A DNA stretch of 60,000 bases from Adiantum capillus-veneris (lineage: Eukaryota; Streptophyta; Polypodiopsida; Polypodiales; Pteridaceae), in the NCBI GenBank assembly GCA_014529385.2, contig CM043971.1:95781882-95841881 (forward strand). Direction: 5' to 3'. Shown piece by piece: positions 1-10,553 of this stretch; the stretch's first letter is position 1, and every line of letters starts with the position of its first letter. The notes under the pieces are model-generated. The model saw only the letters and a program-made list of their open reading frames with translations. It was not told the origin of the DNA and ran no database searches. A program made the translations under genes and the position numbers.

Positions 1-131
1 CAAAAATACCATTTTAAACTCCTTTTGAGATAATGTTACCTGTTTTTATGTCCAATGCTTTCTCCCAAAGCTTTGAGTTCATTCCTCTACAGCTAGAAAG
101 GTGGAGACCTTACAGCGACCAAGCCCGGGAG

Positions 132-411
132 GATACCAATTGTTGGAATTAGGGTTGCAAAAAATCACACATAGCTCTGAGAAGACGAAGGAAGCTCAAA
201 GCACACAACAGAGAGTGTATTACTTAGTGTGAAATGGAAAGATCGATAGCCCTAGAATGATGGGCGTATATACAATGCATAGGGGGAAAAACCTCCTAGT
301 GAGGGAAAAAATGCCTCGGCGGTCCTAAGTGTGTTCACACACATGATCACTACCACATGTATATGGTAACAAAGGTGAGTCTTCGGAGATAAAAAAACGT
401 ATTAGGTGTCA
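132..411 (-). repeat. Copia-like LTR edge with candidate primer binding site (boundary partly uncertain)
   Basis: Read on the - strand, the LTR would end in CCTAATTCCAACA at position 141 and be followed at once by ATTGGTATC. That resembles the initiator-Met primer binding site (TGGTATCAGAGC) used by plant Copia elements, though the match decays after about 8 bases. The internal part of such an element would lie to the left, outside the window. The right edge is a guess at 411, because a retroviral-type coding frame in the opposite direction begins right after it. It may be a solo or truncated LTR that inserted into older Ty3 sequence. Confidence 0.4.
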
Positions 412-1627
412 AAAAGAGACTAAATTTGGGGTTACACATGCACTTCAAGTTGAAACATATGATATTTTGGTAGACTCTAACCCACCTCTAGGATACCCAA
501 TTGAGTTAAACATACCTTATGGGAAAGTGCTATATGATGCATTATTTGACATAGGAGATCAACATAATTTTCTATCCTATGGAGTGTGGTGTCAGTTAGG
601 AAATCCACCTTTATGCAAGAGTACCATCAAATTCAAGGGTATCAATAAGCAGAAAACTATTGTCTTTGGAATCATGCACACCCTTGTCAACTATATAAGT
701 GGGACCGTCGCACAAATCTTTTTGGTCATGCCTACTAGTACTATGGAGGGTAGCATAAACCTAGGACGTAATTGAATGCTTGCAACTAAGTGTACTATTG
801 ATTGGGGGCTCAGGGGACCAGGAGTCTCACAACATAGAAACCAACTCTCAGCTCTACCACTCAAGACATAGTCCTTCAGTTGTCGCCTCCTGAGGGAACA
901 TAAGACAAAACATCATAGATTCAAGAGGTTAGAAAATCCTTTCCTATGGCACAACCCTCTAAAGCTTCGCCTCGCAAGAAATTCTCCACTTGTCCCAAGA
1001 AATGCAAGGATATGTTGCATTGGGTTCTAAAGCTACTATGACGAAAACGATAAGATTTGGGTATCTAAATGTAAGTTGTATTCCTCTTTGTCACCTATAG
1101 AACCATGTGAGCCAAACCTTGTAACTCCAAAGACAATTGAGGATTGTGATAAGGAAAAAGCCATAAAGTACTCCATGCATGTTCCGAAGCTAGGTTGGGT
1201 ACCGAAGCAACAACGATCTGTTCCACCTAGCTCAGAAAAGGGGGAGTCAATTAAAGCTTCTACCTCCTCATGTAGGCCATCCATAAAGATAAAAACTTCT
1301 ACACAACATCCATCTATGTTGTCAATGTCCATGAAAGCACCAATGAATCTACACCTTCCATCATAAGTTTTCCCCCTTAAGAAACATTTTGAATTAATTC
1401 ATGGGATAGAACCTTACCACCCTTGCAACTTGATGAAGCACCTAGGGTGGTGGAAACCATTGGCCAATGTCCTTCCCCATTATAACATGGAACAATTGGT
1501 TTCAAAAAGTGATGACATCTTTCCAAAAGGTTTTTTGTACCCAAGGAAGAGGGAGTACACTTACATCCATCATTCGCTTGCTTCCTTCTTAACCTTCCTC
1601 CCTGACCTCTTAACTTCCAAAAATTAG
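412..1627 (+). pseudogene. Ty3-type retrotransposon protease region, degenerate
   Basis: The frame is open from about 412, and the longest clean run is 467-775. It resembles a retropepsin-like aspartic protease: a hydrophobic stretch ending in ALFDIGDQHNFLSYG, then a later ILGR-like strand (SINLGRN). The active-site triplet expected as D-T/S-G reads D-I-G here, so the enzyme is probably dead. After a stop at 773 the same kind of sequence continues in pieces to about 1627 (frames 1076-1366 and 1430-1627). These pieces look like the linker between protease and reverse transcriptase. No RT motif is visible. The assignment to Ty3 rather than another LTR order is inferred from the protease style and is moderate. 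The element differs from family A, which lies on the opposite strand. Confidence 0.5.
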
Positions 1628-1849
1628 GGAGTTTATATATATATAGCCTTATACTAAAACCAAAATGGTAAAAGAGAAAGAGTCACCTAACAATGAGACT
1701 GAAGCATACAAGATCTGGCCCATAACCCAAAACTCACAATAAAACATCATGCATGATGACACAACCCTTATGCTATTTGCAAACTAGTCAAAGTTTATAT
1801 GTGTGTACAGGTATGACTAGTTCATCGGTATCCTCTTTACCTTTGTCAA

Positions 1850-2200
1850 GTGTTTCACATGATCTACCATGTACTTACCTATGAATGGGACTTGATATCT
1901 AATCTAGACTTTGAAGAAAATTTTGAGGAGTTAGAATGGCTGATGCATTTATTGACCACAAGTGATTCATATGCAATAGAGGATACTTCCCTATTACCAC
2001 AAGCTTACCCCTTTGCACAAAATGACTACCCATGGATGATAGCATTCTTGATTAACTTATCTATACAATAAGAACCAATAAATGAAACTCAGAAAGCCTA
2101 TTGTCTCACTACGGATGACTATACTTATCTTGACGATGAGGGTAGAGGCCTAGTATTAGGATTGTCAACAAATCTATACAATATCCTCTTTCCTTGATCC
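1850..2200 (+). pseudogene. Retrotransposon polyprotein remnant, function not recognised
   Basis: An open frame at 1850-2071 is rich in acidic and aromatic residues (EWDLISNLDFEENFEELEW). After one stop it continues in style to about 2200 (DDYTYLDDEGRGL). It sits on the same strand as, and downstream of, the protease remnant at 412-1627. It is therefore probably another slice of the same decayed polyprotein. I see no catalytic motif, and it could be a chance frame. Confidence 0.3.
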
Positions 2201-3120
2201 TATAGTGTAGTGCAAATAGATAGGTTAGATTTCTATATTCGGTTTTTTTTTTCAATAAAGGGTTGATGCCTCTCCCCATGCATTGATGTGCCTTGTATCA
2301 ATGCAAGAACACACTGTAGTATCTTGGCTTTTGAACATCATGCAATCTTTGTCATGTCCACTCATCAAATCGAGCATGGCCGCCAACACAAAGTAGGTGT
2401 TTCTTGACCATTATTATTGCTTGTTGTCTTTTCTAGCATCCATGCTTTCCTAACTTAAGTGTGATTGGTAACAAAGTATTTAACATATTTTCTTAATAGT
2501 ATACCTTAGACCCTAAACTTCTTGATTCATTGACCTCTACAAGTGCTCATGAGTTTAAATATATCCTTGTTGATTTTGAAATGTTCGAGTCAAGATAAAG
2601 AGTTGCGCTCTTGCAAAGGACAAATGCACCCCCTTGTGGCATTGAACATCTTGATTGAGAGCACCTCCATGAGCCCCTACCCTCATAAAGATTTCTAACT
2701 ACTACATGACACCAAAAGTGTATCCATAGAGTTCCCGCATTCTAAACAACACATTCCTAAATTACGAGGATGGAATTTACATCACAAAGGGGGCATGTTA
2801 ACTTGAAGCGTCATTCTTATTATCTATTTGTATTGAGTCATGGCCAGGCTTATTGGTTTCACATGTGTAGTTATGGGGTGATGTCCGATGATGATTTCAC
2901 ACCAGAGTCACTAGAGAGAGATAACTTGTTTTGACCATCGATCGAGTGTGGACATCCATATGTGAACTCGATGACCCATAGAAGTGTCTTGTAGCCTAGT
3001 TTTTGGGGATTCTCAAATGTATTGGCATTTCTCTTGCTCTCCTCCCATCCCACGCTATCTTCTTGCTTTCTATGTGTGAGTGTGAGATAGAGTTCAGATG
3101 CAATTGAGCGCGAGCGACAG
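2201..3120. other. No gene recognised
   Basis: AT-rich sequence with only short frames in all six readings. It has no repeat structure and no recognisable protein similarity. It ends where the family A LTR begins at 3121. Confidence 0.5.
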
Positions 3121-4945
3121 TGTTGAGGATGATTCGGTTCAAAAGGAAAATCAGGTTAGCATTGGGATGCTAGCTATGGGAAAAGAGAGAGAAAAGGTAT
3201 ACCACATCGCACAATAGAGTAATTATTTCTTGGAAATGCAAACGAAACACAAAACCATTGAATTTGATAACACTATAAAGAGCCAATATAGGTTTGTCAA
3301 GGAGTGATGTTAACAGGACCGTTAACTCAATAATTGTTGATTAAGGATTTTAAGCTCCCTTTACAAAAGCTAGGCCAAATTATTTTAGCATGTACTGAGT
3401 TTGAGCGTCTGTCGATGCTAGGTGTTGATAATCGTCTCTCTTTTAATGAATTCAAAGAAGATAACAACAGCAAGGCTTCACCTATGCTTCCTTTGATCAT
3501 AAAAATTCCTCTTGGATTGCTTCCTTGCTCAAAAAACTTCTTGGCACAAAAGACAACTCCTTTGCATGGCAAACGAAACCCTCCTCCTGTTTGCAAAGAA
3601 CTTCTGCTCAAACTCCTTCCCTTAGTTTCCAAGGAAAATCCCCTCATTTCTCGAGGGAACTCTCCCCTTCCTTGTAAACAAAAAACCACTCTCCAAGCTC
3701 TCTCTTTTCAACTCTCTTCCTCTTAAAGAAAAATATTCTCCCTCTGGCATGGGGAAATCCCCTCATATAGGTCTCACCTTTTTCTTGAGTTTTTCTCCCT
3801 TTTTTAGATTGACCTGCATGTGAAGGCTACCTATTTTAGGCAGTGACTTGAGTTTCAAGATACCCATACACAAGTGCTCTTGGGTGGGGCACCGATGACA
3901 CCGTCAATGCTCTCCCACTTAGCTTTCAAAAGAGATTTGAAACAGGAGCAAGCCCTTAATATGACACTTTAACATCGCATATGACTGTCCACTGGGCACT
4001 ATTGCCTAGCAATCATGCCCCGTCGTCTTCAAAACTGGCACTAGCGCCACCCAAAAACGTCTCAACATCATTGAATAACACCCACAACAACGCCAAGGAG
4101 AGTCACCATAGCTAGCAGAGCTCAATAAGCTCTCTCTCCACTCACATGCACACAATGGCTTGCACTCCAGCCTTTAGAGCCTTCCCCTCGGAGACCTAGA
4201 CGGTGTGTGTGGGTTCTTTCTCCCCCTCTTCCTACCATTTGCCAACTTGCCCCTCCAAGCCTATCATAAACTCACCTTTCCACTGATTTCAAAACCTACC
4301 AAATGGTGCTTGGTGATCCAATGACCAAGCCAAAAATTCCTTTTGAAACTTCCCGTCATTGAATTGTTGCTTTTTCCGCCCTTTGACCTTCTCAAACTTG
4401 CCAGCCCAAGAGATCAAACCAAGAAAAGTCATCCCGCACCTTACTATTAATAACTATCATTGACTTTAACTCGCATTATCTTGCTGATCCGGACTCCTAT
4501 TGTCATGTCATCAATTCCTATTAACTTCATACAATGCATACCACATTTTAAAACTTGGTCAAAGCCCAGAAACTCGTAGATGGCACACTAACGGAGGCAA
4601 CCAACCTAACATAGATTTGGTCCCCGATGAATTTTCAACTAGAAATATCTTGGCAATCAGAGATTTGATTCTTAATCTGAAAAGACCGATGTGATCCACA
4701 AGATGAGCACTTCATGCCCATGCCATTAATTTGTCCTTGATCCCTCATCTATAGTTGCCCAATCTGGCACAAATCTATAATCAAGCCGTATTTCAAACTG
4801 GCATAACTTCTTTATCATAGCCCCTATTGACAAGTCGTTTATCAAGCCATGACCTCTAGTCAGCAACCATGTAGACTTCAATCAAGCACAATGTACATCC
4901 GTCAGATCTTTGTACCTTCATGGAAGAGGAGTTGCATGAGATACA
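3121..4945 (-). repeat. Family A LTR, left copy (3' LTR in element orientation)
   Basis: About 1.83 kb, starting TGTTGAGGATGATT and ending ...GAGATACA on the + strand, so on the - strand it runs TGTATCTC...CA. It aligns along nearly its whole length with 49051-50870. Shared landmarks include GTTTGTCAAGGAGTG at 3292 and 49090, and CAAAAGACAACTCCTTTGCA near 3547 and 49347. By eye identity is about 80% with many indels. A polypurine tract lies directly to its right at 4946-4955, on the side expected for a - strand 3' LTR. From 4221 rightward it is also the first part of tandem unit 1. The five bases outside its left end are GACAG. The matching duplication cannot be tested, because the right LTR lost its outer end to element B. 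Confidence 0.75.
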
Positions 4946-4955
4946 CCCCCTCTAA
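4946..4955 (-). promoter_or_regulatory. Polypurine tract of family A element
   Basis: On the - strand the sequence reads TTAGAGGGGG and is followed immediately by the LTR start TGTATCTC. This is the usual site for second-strand priming in LTR retrotransposons. The same tract recurs in every tandem unit, for example at 8205, 11297 and 14541. Confidence 0.7.
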
Positions 4956-5914
4956 CCTTGCATAGCCTCCGATCTATGCCAACTACACTTAATCAGCATT
5001 ATCATAAGATTCATTAGACACATCGTCCGATGCATACATATGATTGTCTTATAAAGGTTGATATGAACTGAGATCTTCAAGAACAATCTCACCTTCTCTC
5101 TTCTTGAACAACTTAACTCTTTTTCCTGCAATAGGCACCTTGAGCATGGGGCCATCGAGCTCACATAACTTAGATGTTGAATTATCATACGAATGAAGCA
5201 CCACATATGATCCAAACCATCGTTTAACCATGTTTCACAAAACAGTATATTGGTTCTCTAGGAAACTATCATAAACAAGTAGCCAGTCACCATCTTTGAT
5301 ACCATGAAGTTGTACTCTGTGATTTCCATCAAATGCTTATTTATTCTTCAAACTTGCCTCCTTGAGCTTCACTTTAGCCTGCTCTATATCTTCTTAATGT
5401 CTCTCAAGCTGGCAAATGCGTAAAGCAAGAAAATATTGGCATTATAGTCCAAGACATAACCGCCTCCTTTGTAGGCATAATGGGTTTTTGCCCATACATC
5501 AACTCAAATGGCATAAAACCTGTAAAAGAATTGTGTGTAGTACGATCAACCCACAGAGCAAATGATAAAAGTTTAGGCCAATCACCAATATGTCCTTGGC
5601 ATGCCTTTGCTAAAGCTTTAACAATAGGTGGATGCCCTCCTTAACTTTTTTCATTACCCTTTGGATTGTATGCTATAGTGATAGACAATTTAATCCCCAA
5701 ACAAGCAAAGAAATCATGAGCTTCATCTGCATCCAACTCTCCTCTATCATTATGAACTCTGCCAACACATCCATACCTGGAAATCACATCTTCAAGCAAG
5801 AACTTGCATATTAAACTGGTAGATTTCGTATGCAAAGCTCTATGTTCAACCTGATTAGTAAAATCTTCTATGGAAAGAACAATGTATCTCATTTGCCAAT
5901 ATAAGACCTAGGAG
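4956..5914 (-). pseudogene. Family A integrase, truncated core plus C-terminal region (unit 1)
   Basis: The - strand reading starts in the catalytic core at about 5892 with RYIVLSIEDFTNQVEHRAL. It continues through RYGCVGRVHNDRGELD, which holds the second catalytic Asp, to AYNPKGNEKS and a stop at 5641. The rest follows in broken frames and ends in the typical integrase C-terminal segment at 5049-5231 (MVKRWFGSYVVLHSYDN, then KVPIAGKRVKLFKKREGEIV). The zinc-binding N-terminus and the part of the core that should hold the first catalytic Asp are missing. The sequence breaks at 5914, where segment E begins. The protein cannot be active. All units share the GNEKS stop, so the element was already dead when amplified. 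Family: Ty3-type integrase of LTR retrotransposons. Confidence 0.8.
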
Positions 5915-7461
5915 ATTGTGATACCGGATCCACCACCCTACCACCCTATGTATAGACTGGCTTCTAGCCGTAGCCATCATATGGATCCCCAGTCCACACT
6001 GGTCGCGTCCGAGCCCCTAGCTCAAGTCCCTAACCCCCCTAGGCTTAGGATCCTTGTCCTGACATTACTCCCCCCTTGGAGAAGAGTTTTTGTTCTCGAA
6101 AACACGAGTTTTTAGATCTTCTGAAGGTACTGGAATAATGCAAGAAAACCTTGGCGCAACTTTCCCTGAAGTTTTGAGCCAGATTTCCAACTCGCGTGAA
6201 TATCTTAAAAAGCTCATAGCTACTAAGAAGTAGAATAGGGTGTGTCCTTATGTCAGACTTTTGAACATTTTGGAACACACAGAACTACATGTTCACCCCT
6301 AATGAAGGTTACCTGTCAGCACACCTATTAAGTCCTTGACTTATGAAACTATGGAAACGGTATTCAACCCCACCACAACAGGTGTTCAAGGTTGAAAACC
6401 TTACGTAAGCAAATTATAGAATAGGGAGACATTGTGCTAACGTATGCTCGTAGCAGATCCTTTAGCAAAAAATAGCAGCAGTAAGAGTGAGGTGCTTTTC
6501 CCCAACCACGACTGATGATAAACTAGGACTCAACCATTGAGTATCCAGCCATATATTTGATATGGAGTGGAGACAACCAACTAGGTTGAAAGTGGGTTGG
6601 AGTGGAGTAAGCTCATAGAGTCTAGACTATCCAACCCCAGGCACCCATACTGAGCCATTGCCTTGTATGGAAGGGTGTAAACGCATACTAAATCTGCAAG
6701 AGAGATTTGCACGGGCAATGCAAAAGGGTGCAGAAGAATAAAGTCCATGAATTTGCATGCCGCTCCAAATAAATTTTTGTTAAACACTAGGGCCCATAAC
6801 ACCTAGTGTGCATGCATTTAACACAAACATATATAAACCGCAATTCCATGACGAGACTTTCCACGGTACATACAGAAATTTTTGGCAACAAAAGTTGGAC
6901 TATAACAGAATGTGAAAACCCAGTCACACCTAGGTACCAACCATGAGACATTCTCATAAACATGGAGTACTTGTCTATATGTAGAAACGACCCTCCGTTA
7001 AGGTGGTTTCACAACACTTGTAATCGGAATAAGTTTGTACTTAGTATTCGACAATTTCTCGCCACTGAAATTGTTCTTGATACGGTGTGCTCCAAATGGT
7101 CTAATAAACGGATGTGACGACGTAGGGACCTTGTCGCAACACATCATTAGGAATTTGGAGCCAGTGTCAGTCCCATAGACTCATATTCTCCACATGTGGA
7201 ATATGTCTCAAATAAGGATGGTCGAAAAAGCAACATCCATCAAGTACAAGATGAACTTGTGTGTGGAGGTAACTGCAAAACACTTCGCGACAAGAGTGAG
7301 AGGGACCCTCATTATCATTGCTCCACATTGTCTAAACTGAACTCCTTGAGTTCCTAGACCATGTTGTATCCCATGTGACAACATGTGCCAAATCAAACCC
7401 GACAAGTGGGTTCATAACAGCATAATGTATATTGGACACTACGGCCCAAAATACTTTGTTC
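5915..7461. repeat. Segment E: non-A component of the tandem unit
   Basis: It begins ATTGTGATACCGGATCC and runs to the unit end. No conserved protein is recognisable. Short frames on the - strand (6045-6278, 6581-6802 and 7208-7405) are kept in most copies only because the copies are nearly identical. Near 6060-6110 the - strand reads RTKTLLQGGSNV, which vaguely resembles the end of a Ty3 polyprotein (RT..L.QGGE.D). Segment E may therefore be the 3' end or LTR of a second retrotransposon inserted into the A integrase. This is a weak inference. Confidence 0.55.
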
Positions 7462-10400
7462 TCCCCCTCTTCCTACCATTTGCCAACTTGCCCCTCCAAG
7501 GCTTCCAAAATTACTTTCGCCTATCATAAACTCACCTTTCCACTGATTTCAAAACCTACCAAATGGTGCTTGGTGATCCAATGACCAAGCCAAAAATTCC
7601 TTTTGAAACTTCCCGTCATTGAATTGTTGCTTTTTCCGCCCTTTGACCTTCTCAAACTCGCCAGCCCAAGAGATCAAACCAAGAAAAGTCATCCCGCACC
7701 TTACTATTAATAACTATCATTGACTTTAACTCACATTATCTTGCTGATCCGGACTCCTATTGTCGTGTCATCAATTCCTATTAACTTCATACAATGCATA
7801 CCACATTTTAAAACTTGGTCAAAGCCCAGAAACTCGTAGATGGCACACTAACGGAGGCAACCAACCTAACATAGATTTGGTCCCGATGAATTTTCAACTC
7901 GAAATATCTTGGCAATCAGAGATTTGATTCTTAATCTGAAAAGACTGATGTGATCCACAAGATGAGCACTTCATGCCCATGCGATTAATTTGTCCTTGAT
8001 CCCTCATCTATAGTTGCCCAATCTGGCACAAATCTATAATCAAGCCGTATTTCAAACTGGCATAACTTCTTTATCATAGCCCCTATTGACAAGTCGTTTA
8101 TCAAGCCATGACCTCTAGTCAGCAACCATGTAGACTTCAATCAAGCACAATGTACATCCGTCAGATCTTTGTACCTTCATGGAAGCGGAGCTGCATGAGA
8201 TACACCCCCTCTAACCTTGCATAGCCTCCGATCTATGCCAACTACACTTAATCAGCATTATCATAAGATTCATTAGACACATCGTCCGATGCATACATAT
8301 GATTGTCTTATAAAGGTTGATATGAACTGAGATCTTCAAGAACAATCTCACCTTCTCTCTTCTTGAACAACTTAACTCTTTTTCCTGCAATAGGCACCTT
8401 GAGCATGGCCATCGAGCTCACATACTTAGATGTTGCATTATCATACGAATGAAGCACCACATATGATCCAAACCATCGTTTAACCATCTTTCACAAAACA
8501 GTATATTGGTTCTCTAGGAAACTATCATAAACAAGTACCCAGTCACCATCTTTGATACCATGAAGTTGTACTCTGTGATTTCCATCAAATGCTTATTTAT
8601 TCTTCAAACTTGCCTCCTTGAGCTTCACTTTAGCCTGCTCTATATCTCTTAATGTCTCTCAAGCTGGCAAATGCGTAAAGCAAGAAAATATTGGCATTAA
8701 AGTCCAAGACATAACCGCCTCCTTTGTAGGCATAATGGGTTTTTGCCCAACATCAACTCAAATGGCATAAAACCTGTAAAAGAATTGTGTTAGTACGATC
8801 AACCCACAAGCAAATGATAAAAAGTTTAGGCCAATCACCAATATGTCCTTGGCATGCCTTTGCTAAAGCTTTAACAATAGGTGGATGCCTCCTTAACTTT
8901 TTTCATTACCCTTTGGATTGTATGCTATAGTGATAGACAAATTAATCCCCAAACAAGCAAAGAAATCATGAGCTTCATCTGCATCCAACCTCTCCTCTAT
9001 CATTATGAACTCTCCAACACATCCATACCTGAAATCACATCTTCAAGCAAGAACTTGCATATTAAACTGGTAGATTTCGTATGCAAAGCTCTATGTTCAA
9101 CCTGATTAGTAAAAATCTTCTATGGAAAGAACAATGTATCTCATTTGCCAATATAAGACCTAGGAGAATGGAATAATGCAAGAAAACCTTGGCGCAACTT
9201 TCCCCTGAAGTTTTGAGCCAGATTTCCAACTCGCGTGAATATCTTAAAAAGCTCATAGCTACTAAGAAGTAGAATAGGGTGTGTCCTATGTCAGACTTTT
9301 GAACATTTTGGAACACACAGAACTACATGTTCACCCCTAATGAAGGTTACCTGTCAGCACACCTATTAAGTCCTTGACTTATGAAACTATGGAAACGGTA
9401 TTCAACCCCACCACAACAGGTGTTCAAGGTTGAAAACCTTACGTAAGCAAATTATAGAATAGGGAGACATTGTGCTAACGTATGCTCGTAGCAGATCCTT
9501 TAGCAAAAATAGCAGCATAAGAGTGAGGTGCTTTTCCCCAACCACGACTGATGATAAACTAGGACTCAACCATTGAGTATCCAGCCTTATATTTGATATG
9601 GAGTGGGACAACCAACTAGGTTGAAAGTGGGTTGGAGTGGAGTAAGCTCATAGAGTCTAGACTATCCAACCCCAGGCAACCCATACTGAGCCATTGCCTT
9701 GTATGGAAGGGGTGTAAACGCATACTAAATCTGCAAGAGAGATTTGCACGGGCAATGCAAAAGGTGCAAAGAATAAAGTCCATGAATTTGCATGCCGCTC
9801 CAAAAAATTTTTGTTAAACACTAGGCCCATAACACCTAGTGTGCATGCATTTAACACAAACATATATAAACCCGCAATTCCATGACGAACTTTCCACGGA
9901 CATACAGAAATTTTTGGCAACAAAAGTTGGACTATAAACAAATGTGAAAAACCAGTCACACCTAGGTACCAACCATGAGACATTCTCAAAACATGGATAC
10001 TTTCCCTATCTGTAAACGAACCCTCCGTTAAGGTGGTTTCACAACACATTGTAATCGGAATAAGTTTTATATGTAGAAACGACCCTCCGTTAAGGTGGTT
10101 TCACAACACTTGTAATCGGAATAAGTTTGTACTTAGTATTCGACAATTTCTCGCCACTGAAATTGTTCTTGATACGGTGTGCTCCAAATGGTCTAATAAA
10201 CGGATGTGACGACGTAGGGACCTTGTCGCAACACATCATTAGGAATTTGGAGCCAGTGTCAGTCCCATAGACTCATATTCTCCACATGTGGAATATGTCT
10301 CAAATAAGGATGGTCGAAAAAGCAACATCCATCAAGTACAAGATGAACTTGTGTGTGGAGGTAACTGCAAAACACTTCGCGACAAGAGTGAGAGGGACCC

Positions 10401-10553
10401 TCATTATCATTGCTCCACATTGTCTAAACTGAACTCCTTGAGTTCCTAGACCATGTTGTATCCCATGTGACAACATGTGCCAAATAAAAAAAGGCAAGTG
10501 GGTTCATAACAGCATAATGTATATTGGACACTACGGCCCAAAATACTTTGTTC
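7462..10553 (-). repeat. Tandem unit 2 (shortened, indel-rich)
   Basis: The shortest unit, 3092 bp. It lacks about 214 bp corresponding to 5915-6130 of unit 1: CCTAGGAG is joined directly to AATGGAATAATG at 9167. It gains a tandem duplication of about 62 bp at 10021-10110, so that CCCTCCGTTAAGGTGGTTTC occurs twice. Many one- to two-base deletions are present, for example CATGGCCATC for CATGGGGCCATC near 8405 and TGGTCCCGATG near 7879. It ends with the CCAAATAAAAAAAGGC variant. Confidence 0.85.
8215..9166 (-). pseudogene. Family A integrase fragment, unit 2
   Basis: Same truncated integrase as in unit 1, but with extra single-base indels that break even the core frame, for example near 8940 and 8990-9030. 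The first catalytic Asp region is absent. These indels are unlike the substitutions seen between the other units, and sequencing error is a real possibility. Confidence 0.7.

Larger units (their letters stand above)
4221..7461 (-). repeat. Tandem unit 1
   Basis: This unit still joins the native A LTR on its left (...GTGGGTTCTTTC before 4221). It lacks 21 bp near 4260 (the stretch ending ATTACTTTCG) that all other units and the distant A LTR at 50060 retain, so this is a deletion private to unit 1. It carries the CCGATGTG and CAAGCCGTATTTC variants. It reads GGAAGAGGAGTTG near 4925 where the other units read GGAAGCGGAGCTG. Confidence 0.9.
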
